Shown here in pieces: positions 1 through 5,367 of a DNA stretch of 5,886 bases (within the stretch, counting starts at the first letter, position 1; each line of letters starts with the position of its first letter). The notes under the pieces are model-generated. The model was given only the letters and a program-made list of their open reading frames with translations, ran no database searches and was not told where the DNA came from. Position numbers and translations under genes: made by a program. The DNA is from Candidatus Woesearchaeota archaeon (lineage in GTDB: Archaea > Nanobdellota > Nanobdellia > SCGC-AAA011-G17 > VGLX01): NCBI GenBank assembly GCA_016866645.1, contig VGLX01000093.1:1-5886 (forward strand), read 5' to 3'.

Positions 1-123
1 CGGTGGAACCTTCCTCCTAAAAACTTTCTTAACACTAAACTCGTAATCATCAGAACATGGAAGAATCTGCCTCAAAACTCCAGAATCAGAAAAGTTAAAA
101 AGACTGGTATGCACTACAGTCAT
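1..123 (-). CDS. Unrecognised protein, N-terminal 41 codons only (runs off left edge)
   Basis: On the minus strand an ATG at 123-121 opens a frame of 41 codons with no stop before the window edge. It is preceded by a full AGGAGGTG Shine-Dalgarno at 138-131, seven bases before the ATG, which is the best ribosome binding site in the window and the main reason to believe this gene. The peptide begins MTVVHTSLFNFSDSG and continues with a mixed segment ending in a basic stretch (KKVFRRK). There is no signal peptide or membrane segment, and I recognise no family. The gene is divergent from the SPFH gene at 206, so they share an 82-base control region. One caution is that its sense strand is T-rich, unlike the purine-rich sense strands of the other genes. 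The plus strand is also open from 1 to 150 but shows no start within the window. Confidence 0.55.
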   Translation of the reverse strand, partial: MTVVHTSLFNFSDSGVLRQILPCSDDYEFSVKKVFRRKVPP

Positions 124-130
124 AACTTAA

Positions 131-138
131 CACCTCCT
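131..138 (-). promoter_or_regulatory. Strong Shine-Dalgarno of the leftward gene
   Basis: Read on the minus strand this is AGGAGGTG, complementary to the 3' end of archaeal 16S rRNA (known consensus), with a seven-base spacer (TTAAGTT) to the ATG at 123. It fixes the start of the leftward gene. Most of it lies in one arm of the inverted repeat at 132-171. Confidence 0.75.
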
Positions 139-171
139 TTTTTTAATTGAAACATATTAAGAAAAGGAGGT
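132..171. repeat. 16-bp inverted repeat (15/16 matches) between the divergent genes
   Basis: The left arm at 132-147 is ACCTCCTTTTTTTAAT. The right arm at 156-171 is ATTAAGAAAAGGAGGT, whose reverse complement matches the left arm at 15 of 16 positions, with one T/C difference at 142. The spacer is 8 bases (148-155). The outer ends are an AGGAGGT on each strand. The minus-strand copy serves the leftward gene. The plus-strand copy (165-171) has no ATG, GTG or TTG within 30 bases, so it is an orphan SD. The repeat could be a two-fold operator for a regulator of both genes, or an RNA hairpin that hides the SD of the leftward gene. The symmetry is directly visible; the role is inferred. Confidence 0.7.
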
Positions 172-179
172 TTATATTT
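171..179 (+). promoter_or_regulatory. TATA-like box upstream of the SPFH gene, readable in both directions
   Basis: TTTATATTT matches the archaeal TATA-box style, and an A/G-rich stretch just upstream (AAAAGGAGG) could act as the TFB recognition element. Its centre is about 31 bases before the GTG at 206. A start site 25-28 bases downstream would therefore fall at about 200-206, making the SPFH transcript leaderless or nearly so. On the minus strand the same bases read AAATATAAA. Used that way, they would place a start near 148 and leave a leader of about 25 bases carrying the SD of the leftward gene. This is prediction by position and composition only. Confidence 0.5.
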
Positions 180-205
180 CTAACTCATCACTCACATTCT
201 GAACT

Positions 206-1273
206 GTGCCAAGAAATACGAAGGTTTATAAACAACCATACAATCCCTTACCCCAAGGGGGTTTGTTAAAAATGAGCGATGAAAATGGAGTGGCAAAATA
301 CGTTCCTAAAAGAGGCACTGTTAAAAAAATAGGCAAGAAAATTCTTCTGACCGCACTAGCGGGAACTTTTGCATATGCTTTGACTGCAGGAGTATACGGT
401 ACAAAGACTATCTATAAAGTAAAAACTAACTATGCAGTAGTCTTAGAAAGGTTCGGCGGTAACAGAGAAATCGTGAAAGACGTCGGATGGCATGTCAGGG
501 CGCCGTTCTTCACAAAATACGAGAAAGAAGTTTCATTAATGCAGAAGGAAATGTACCTTAACAATGACATCTCACCGCAAACCATAGTATCGTCTGACAA
601 GATTTCCTTGATGGTTTCTGGGCTTTTAACATATAAAGTAGTCGACCCTTACAAATGGGGTATAGAAATACAAAACGCAGAAGGATTGCTACAGAGGGAC
701 TTCGACGGTATGACTAAAGACGTGATACAGTCAAGCACAGAAACAGAAATAATCAAGAGCAGAGAAGTCCTAAAGAATAAGATATTCCAAAAGCTCAAAA
801 CACAGCCTATCAACATCGGAAATAAGACACTTGAAGATAAGTATGGCATAGAGATAATCTCTTTCAACATAACCCACTCAGACTACCCCACCAGCCTGAA
901 AGAGGCCAGCCAGAGGAAGAAAGAACTAGAGCTCATAGCTGACGGTGAAAGTGAGCTTATCAACAGGACTTACAACGCGCACTCTGAAGGTGTGAAAAAG
1001 TTCATGGAAGCAACAGGCATGACTAAAGAGCAGGCAGTAGAGTACTTGAACCAGCAAAGGTGGGCCAGCGCTTACGAGAAGAGCAAAGACCAAAAGACAT
1101 TCGTGATAAACAACGGCGGAAACGGTTTAGGCTTAACCTTGCCTTCACAAGATAACACTAACAAGAAACTAGAAGAGAAGGTTAAAGCACTAGAAGATGA
1201 AATAGAAAGCCTCAGATACACTAGCCCCAATAGTTCTAAACTTAAAGGGCAAGATAATCCTTACGACCCGTGA
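206..1273 (+). CDS. SPFH/band-7 (prohibitin/HflC-like) membrane protein
   Basis: This is a 355-residue scaffold-type protein of the stomatin/prohibitin/HflK-C superfamily, whose members form membrane-bound rings and often control membrane proteases. A basic N-terminal tail (K35-K45) is followed by one membrane segment at about residues 46-65. The SPFH domain runs from about 68 to 235. It shows the rFGG strand (81-85), a GWHVRAPFF loop (94-102, the family's pGlhf.iPf), a VSSDK segment (128-132), and YGIEIISFNI then DYP (213-227), the family's YGIeV..v.I.r.dlP pattern. A charged helical region (235-295), a Gly/Asn patch near 302-310 and a leucine-heptad coiled coil (319-337) follow. No NfeD-like partner is present. 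The start is uncertain. The GTG at 206 fits a leaderless transcript, since an in-frame stop at 200-202 lies just upstream. The ATG at 272 (residue 23) follows AGGGGG by ten bases and is a fair alternative. It is the first gene of a probable operon with the AAA+-Lon gene 60 bases downstream. Confidence 0.85.
   Translation: MPRNTKVYKQPYNPLPQGGLLKMSDENGVAKYVPKRGTVKKIGKKILLTALAGTFAYALTAGVYGTKTIYKVKTNYAVVLERFGGNREIVKDVGWHVRAPFFTKYEKEVSLMQKEMYLNNDISPQTIVSSDKISLMVSGLLTYKVVDPYKWGIEIQNAEGLLQRDFDGMTKDVIQSSTETEIIKSREVLKNKIFQKLKTQPINIGNKTLEDKYGIEIISFNITHSDYPTSLKEASQRKKELELIADGESELINRTYNAHSEGVKKFMEATGMTKEQAVEYLNQQRWASAYEKSKDQKTFVINNGGNGLGLTLPSQDNTNKKLEEKVKALEDEIESLRYTSPNSSKLKGQDNPYDP
256..261 (+). promoter_or_regulatory. 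Possible ribosome binding site for an alternative SPFH start
   Basis: AGGGGG lies ten bases before an in-frame ATG at 272. It is only a partial match to AGGAGG, but the GTG at 206 has no SD at all, so this site decides between two candidate N-termini. The choice affects only the cytosolic-type tail ahead of the membrane segment: about 45 residues with GTG or about 23 with ATG. Confidence 0.3.
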
Positions 1274-1333
1274 AAGACTGACAACAGCAAAAAAGACCAG
1301 ATACCACACCACTAAAAAGATTGGTACCTCACA

Positions 1334-4300
1334 ATGCAACTTCCTTACGCTTTAGAAAGTGACCCGGCATTAAGAAAGACTAAAGAGCCGAGAAGGATAA
1401 AGATTTCTAACAGAAGAGTATCCGAAATAGAAGAACTGATAGAAAGCTGGACTTTCGAGACTAAAGAGTTCATGCTACAAAGGCTCAACCAGTACAGGCC
1501 AGACAAGATATCCCTAAAAAGGTTCTTCAAGGACAAATGGTACTGGCTGATGGACCTAGACTCGACGCTGAAATTCAAGAACCTAAAAAACCATGAAATA
1601 CTCACGAACTGGAAAGAAAGGTTCCAGATATCCGGAGAAGAAAACCCTACCCTGGCATGGAACAAAATCCTAGAGAAAGAAGTATCCTACGAAGACAGGG
1701 AATACATTGTGAGCAGGCTGAAGGAAGAGACAAGCAACACGTTCATACCTCCTGAAGTCGTAGACTTCTTCGAAAAGATATACAAGGCGCATATAAGGAA
1801 AGAATACGTCGAAGACCCTGCACTGCCTAAAGCGCCGATGATACTGGTCATAGGCCCTAGCGGCAGCGGAAAAACAGCAACCGTACAATCTGCTATTGAA
1901 CAAGTAATCTTCGAAGATGTAGTAAAGCCTGAAAAAGACTACTCCAAAGAAGTGGATGAATTACTCGCAAACAAGCCGTTCTGGGTAGGCATAGAAGATG
2001 TAAATCCAGAACTAGCTGATGAGATAGAGAAAGCAAAGAGGATAAAATCACTAAAAAGAAAGCTGAAAATACCGATATACGGCAAGATCATAAGAAAAAA
2101 GGTAACTCAAGAATTGTTAGAACTGGAAGAAAAGGGTATACTGCTGCATTATAGAGTGATCACGCCTAATGATTATAACACCGCTTGGTCCCACGAGCCA
2201 GGAAACTTCCTAAAAGAAGCTATGGGCCACCCGAAAGTGACATGCTTGAGGCATATGGAAGAGGCTCACAGCGCATGCGGCAAGAAAAACAACATGGGCG
2301 GAGGAAGCGACAGCCACATAAAAACCTTAGTTGACACTATGAATATTCTCTTAGACGAGATATCCGACGGTAAGAGGGACTGCTTATTATTCATGACCAC
2401 AGACCAGGCAGATAAGTTCGAAAACGCGATATACAGAAGGATCGTAGAAAAAGGGAAGATAGTGGACATGATGGAGTTCTGGAAAAAGCCAGAGAACCTT
2501 GAAGAGGTCATAAAGATAGAGCTCAAGAGAAAAAACATCCTTATCAAAGATGAAAAAGCCAATTACCAAGGAGAGTTCAAGACTGTAACCAGTGAAGAGC
2601 TGAAAAAAGTGGTCGATAAGGTGTACCCTCTTTTCGAAGCAAGAACACTCAACATGACCCCTGCTTATGTAAGGAAGCTGATAAGCTCGGTAATAGAGAT
2701 GAAAGGTGACATAAAATCAGACTATTTGGATGACAAGATAGTCGTAAGGGAAGCTTTTAAGAACGTAGCCAGGAACATCCATGGAGAACTTTACAACAAG
2801 GTAGTCGCGAAAATACCGAGGACTGTTAAATGGGACGAGTACATAGGCAGCGTGAAAGACGAGTTCTCAAGAATGGCCAATAACTGCTTGTTATACAACG
2901 TATCAGAAGAGAAAGGAGTAGTCTTAGCAGGACCGCCAGGAGGCGGAAAAACTTTCCTAGCGCAAGCATGGCTGGGTGAGCATCCTGAAGTTACTGACCT
3001 GATACTGACACTTAACAGCCTGCAAGACCCTAACAACCCGTGGGACACGACATCAGTAGTTGATAACCTCGAAAAGCTTTATGACATAGCCAAGATGGTA
3101 GCGCCTTCATTCGTATACTGCGACGAAGGAGACGCGTTGGCGCCTACGAGAAGGCATGGAGAAAGCCAGTCAGACAAGATCACGAACAAGTGGCTGAGCA
3201 TAATCGGAGGAGAAAAGCCACTGATAGGAGTATTCACAGGAGTTTCTACTAACAGGCTGGACATAATTGACCCTGCGCTTATAAGGTCAAAGCGTCTTAA
3301 GACAATGAACATAACAGGGCATATGAAAGAAACTGATATTTACAAGATAATCGAGAAAAAAATCGGGAACCTTCCTAGGAAGAAAGATGTGAGCTTCCAT
3401 GACATATACAGGTCAGCCAAGACGATATGCCACACTCCTGCGGACTACACCGCTTTCGTAGAAGAAATGGTCAACATGCAAAAAACAGAATACGAGGTTA
3501 TACAACAGCTGAAGAACACCAGCAGGCAAGACACCGAATCCCTTGAGAAGATAGTCAAGCTCAACTACAAGACTTTGGTAGGCGTAATAGAGAACCTTAG
3601 CCTGCCCCACAGCGTGAAAACAGAAGCGAAGAAAAAACCTGAAGCAATAATGGAAAGCATAGCATTGTTATACGAGCAGGTTGACAAGATAAAAAACTTA
3701 GAGGATTACCCTATCACCAAAAACCATGTAGAGACCGTCAAAGTAGACATCGCAAGAAGCCCTACCAGGAAAGGAGTGCAGCAGCTTGACGAGTTCGTGC
3801 ACGCCCAATTGTCAAAAGAGCCACAGGTAGGATTCGTCGTAGGCGTAGGCGTGATGGGAGAAACACTAGGGATACTGCTGCCTATAGGGACAAGCCTTAC
3901 ATACAAGACCAATAACGAAAAGATCAAGGTAACAGGGGCTGTCAAGCCTTCAGGAGGCATAGGGACTGCAGAGATAGAGATGGCAGTAGAGATGATGAAA
4001 CAGTCCTCAGAAGAGGCGCTGATACTAGTCGAGAACTACCTGCAAGCGTTATGCCCTCAAGACAACATAGCCAAGATACTCGGAGACTTCTTGGAAAACA
4101 CCACGATACACCACCAGTTACTAACTGCGCAATACATGGGTGGCGGACCAAGCGCAGGTTTCGCACTAACGATAAACACGCTATCAGCGATACTGAACAT
4201 CCCGGTATGCAACGATTTCGGGATAACGGGCGCGCCATGGACTAAAGGCGTGACAAAAGGAGAAGTAGGGTCCTCAGTAATAATCGGCGGCCACGCTAAG

Positions 4301-4717
4301 AAGACTGAAAGGGTGCTGCAAGAGCTGCAAAGGATGTACATGCCTCAGAAGAACTATGAGGACATGGACTTAGACTTCCTGACAAGCTACTGGGAAGAAG
4401 GCAAAGACGTCCTAGGGGTCAAAGACTTCAGAAGCCTATTACCTGAGGTGTTGTCGATAGACGATAAACAGTCGGATTATACTAAAAATCTCGTTAAGAA
4501 AAGGGTAGACCACAAAAAAGACGTGTTCGTATACTACTCAAAAGACACCAAAGTCATAGAATCAAAGGAGCAGGAGATAAAAACATCCGAAGAAGTGCTC
4601 AGGAACATGGTCGAGAGAGAGATAATAAGAAGAGTGGGATGCATCAAAGACTACCTGGCTAACAAGGACAAGAACAATTACCTCAGCTTCGATGAGATAT
4701 TCAAGCAAAAACCATGA
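1334..4717 (+). CDS. Double AAA+ ATPase with C-terminal Lon-type (S16) protease domain
   Basis: This 1127-residue protein is a predicted ATP-driven protease. Residues 1-165 are charged and helical and do not resemble the LonA N-domain. AAA+ module 1 has Walker A GPSGSGKT (174-181), a charged insertion, an atypical Walker B ending MEEAH (308-312), and RR at 368-369 as possible arginine fingers. AAA module 2 is of the classic FtsH/Cdc48 kind: Walker A GPPGGGKT (533-540), Walker B FVYCDE (D597, E598), and the second region of homology TNRLDIIDPALIR (639-651) with R651 and R654. A linker leads to the Lon proteolytic domain (about 810-1040). There the nucleophile is Ser940 in GGGPSAG, and the partner is Lys990, four residues after GG in IIGGHAKK. 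This matches the GG+4 position in E. coli Lon (K722) and archaeal LonB. Thr965 before Gly966 is also conserved. A charged tail (1041-1127) follows. No membrane segment is seen, unlike LonB. No clear SD precedes the ATG; an in-frame stop at 1313-1315 leaves little room for an earlier start. The end overlaps the next gene by ATGA. It is not named lon because two ATPase modules depart from LonA and LonB. Confidence 0.88.
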   Translation: MQLPYALESDPALRKTKEPRRIKISNRRVSEIEELIESWTFETKEFMLQRLNQYRPDKISLKRFFKDKWYWLMDLDSTLKFKNLKNHEILTNWKERFQISGEENPTLAWNKILEKEVSYEDREYIVSRLKEETSNTFIPPEVVDFFEKIYKAHIRKEYVEDPALPKAPMILVIGPSGSGKTATVQSAIEQVIFEDVVKPEKDYSKEVDELLANKPFWVGIEDVNPELADEIEKAKRIKSLKRKLKIPIYGKIIRKKVTQELLELEEKGILLHYRVITPNDYNTAWSHEPGNFLKEAMGHPKVTCLRHMEEAHSACGKKNNMGGGSDSHIKTLVDTMNILLDEISDGKRDCLLFMTTDQADKFENAIYRRIVEKGKIVDMMEFWKKPENLEEVIKIELKRKNILIKDEKANYQGEFKTVTSEELKKVVDKVYPLFEARTLNMTPAYVRKLISSVIEMKGDIKSDYLDDKIVVREAFKNVARNIHGELYNKVVAKIPRTVKWDEYIGSVKDEFSRMANNCLLYNVSEEKGVVLAGPPGGGKTFLAQAWLGEHPEVTDLILTLNSLQDPNNPWDTTSVVDNLEKLYDIAKMVAPSFVYCDEGDALAPTRRHGESQSDKITNKWLSIIGGEKPLIGVFTGVSTNRLDIIDPALIRSKRLKTMNITGHMKETDIYKIIEKKIGNLPRKKDVSFHDIYRSAKTICHTPADYTAFVEEMVNMQKTEYEVIQQLKNTSRQDTESLEKIVKLNYKTLVGVIENLSLPHSVKTEAKKKPEAIMESIALLYEQVDKIKNLEDYPITKNHVETVKVDIARSPTRKGVQQLDEFVHAQLSKEPQVGFVVGVGVMGETLGILLPIGTSLTYKTNNEKIKVTGAVKPSGGIGTAEIEMAVEMMKQSSEEALILVENYLQALCPQDNIAKILGDFLENTTIHHQLLTAQYMGGGPSAGFALTINTLSAILNIPVCNDFGITGAPWTKGVTKGEVGSSVIIGGHAKKTERVLQELQRMYMPQKNYEDMDLDFLTSYWEEGKDVLGVKDFRSLLPEVLSIDDKQSDYTKNLVKKRVDHKKDVFVYYSKDTKVIESKEQEIKTSEEVLRNMVEREIIRRVGCIKDYLANKDKNNYLSFDEIFKQKP
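4714..4717 (+). promoter_or_regulatory. ATGA stop/start overlap (translational coupling)
   Basis: The TGA that ends the AAA+-Lon gene (4715-4717) shares bases with the ATG of the hydrolase gene (4714-4716). No good SD is seen in the preceding 20 bases, so the hydrolase probably depends on ribosomes terminating on the protease gene. This is the best sequence evidence that the two genes are one transcription unit. Confidence 0.7.
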
Positions 4718-5334
4718 TGAACAGGTTCTTAAAAAAATCTTCTAAGACATTAGCATCTATCTGCCTAGCCGCAACTCTTTTTGCCGGAACAGGTTGCGCA
4801 AAGATTTTTCCTGAAAAATACAAGATGAGGCCAGACAAGCTGGCAGTACTAGTGATAGACATGCAGGATTACTGGCTGAGCGAAGTTGACGAAAAAGAAA
4901 TAGAAAAAGAGCTGCCGTATCATTTGGAAGTTTTAGAATACTGTGCAAAAAATAACATCACTGTGTTCGTGATAGAGTACAAAACATGCGGGCAGACGAC
5001 GCCTTACCTTGATAACAAGTTAAGGGATATGCACAAGAAAGAGTATATCAAAAAAAGTGCGAGAAGCGCATTTCAGAACACCGGCTTAGAAGCGAAACTT
5101 AAATCGCAGGGCATTGATACTTTGGTGCTTATGGGCGTGTACGCCTCCCACTGCGTAAAAGACACTGCTGAAAGCGCTTTAGACGCAGGATTTGATATAG
5201 CCACCTCTAAAGACTTGATATCCGACAATAGGCACGATGCTAAACGCAAAGAGAATGTTGAATGGTACAAGGAACATGGGTTATATTTCGATGATTATAA
5301 AAAACTTTTAAGCAGTATACAACCCGAGGGTTAA
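4714..5334 (+). CDS. Isochorismatase-like cysteine hydrolase with lipoprotein-type signal peptide
   Basis: This 206-residue protein belongs to the isochorismatase/nicotinamidase superfamily, which hydrolyses amides or vinyl ethers through an Asp-Lys-Cys triad. The triad is visible: Asp49 in VLVIDMQ, Lys114 in KKSARSAF (four before the Ser of SAF, as is usual), and Cys147 in VYASHCVKDTA. The N-terminus is unusual for this mostly cytosolic family. It has a basic n-region (R4, K7, K8, K11), a 15-residue hydrophobic core (13-27) and Cys28 in AGTGC, which resembles a lipobox, although Gly at -3 is not ideal. This suggests export and lipid anchoring, or at least membrane tethering. The substrate cannot be told from the sequence; nicotinamidase, isochorismatase or another amidase are all possible. 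The start ATG overlaps the stop of the protease gene (ATGA at 4714-4717), so translation is probably coupled. A second in-frame ATG follows at once at 4717. Confidence 0.85.
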   Translation: MMNRFLKKSSKTLASICLAATLFAGTGCAKIFPEKYKMRPDKLAVLVIDMQDYWLSEVDEKEIEKELPYHLEVLEYCAKNNITVFVIEYKTCGQTTPYLDNKLRDMHKKEYIKKSARSAFQNTGLEAKLKSQGIDTLVLMGVYASHCVKDTAESALDAGFDIATSKDLISDNRHDAKRKENVEWYKEHGLYFDDYKKLLSSIQPEG

Positions 5335-5335
5335 G

Positions 5336-5342
5336 TTTAAAA
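5336..5342 (+). promoter_or_regulatory. Predicted TATA box of trmY
   Basis: TTTAAAA is centred about 29 bases before the trmY ATG at 5368. That places the predicted transcription start at or next to the ATG, giving a leaderless mRNA; no SD is seen in the 25 bases before the ATG. The box begins two bases after the hydrolase TAA, and no terminator separates the two genes, so read-through from the operon is also possible. Confidence 0.5.
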
Positions 5343-5367
5343 GCCGCTCATTCTATAGGCTACACCT

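Noticed and set aside
138..144. Run of seven T as a plus-strand transcription terminator
   Set aside because: Poly-T can end archaeal transcripts, but there is no supported plus-strand gene upstream, and the run is explained as part of the inverted repeat arm.
1..150. Plus-strand open frame from the left edge ending in TGA at 148-150
   Set aside because: It overlaps the minus-strand gene, shows no start in the window and encodes nothing I recognise. The minus-strand frame has an ATG with a full SD at ideal spacing, so it is preferred, though the plus frame is not strictly excluded.
1274..1333. Separate promoter or SD for the AAA+-Lon gene in the 60-base gap
   Set aside because: The gap is A-rich, but I see no TATA box at the right distance and no SD before ATG 1334. 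Transcription from the SPFH promoter is the simpler reading.
4051..4245. Plus-strand open frame of 64 codons inside the Lon domain
   Set aside because: It lies entirely within a well-supported domain in another frame and has no recognisable product or SD.
4286..4303. Loss of the Lon catalytic lysine (GGHAKK does not look like GGLKEK at first glance)
   Set aside because: In E. coli Lon the catalytic K722 is the fourth residue after GG, and LonB has it at the same place (GGVTAK). Lys990 is at GG+4 here, so the dyad is kept.
3942..4341. Overlapping minus-strand open frames of 94-98 codons opposite the Lon domain
   Set aside because: Low-complexity Ser/Leu-rich translations, as expected opposite a purine-rich coding strand; the sense frame carries the catalytic motifs.
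5342..5361. AGCC...GGCT hairpin as a terminator or trmY leader element
   Set aside because: Only four base pairs around a 12-base loop, with no T-run after it; this is expected by chance.
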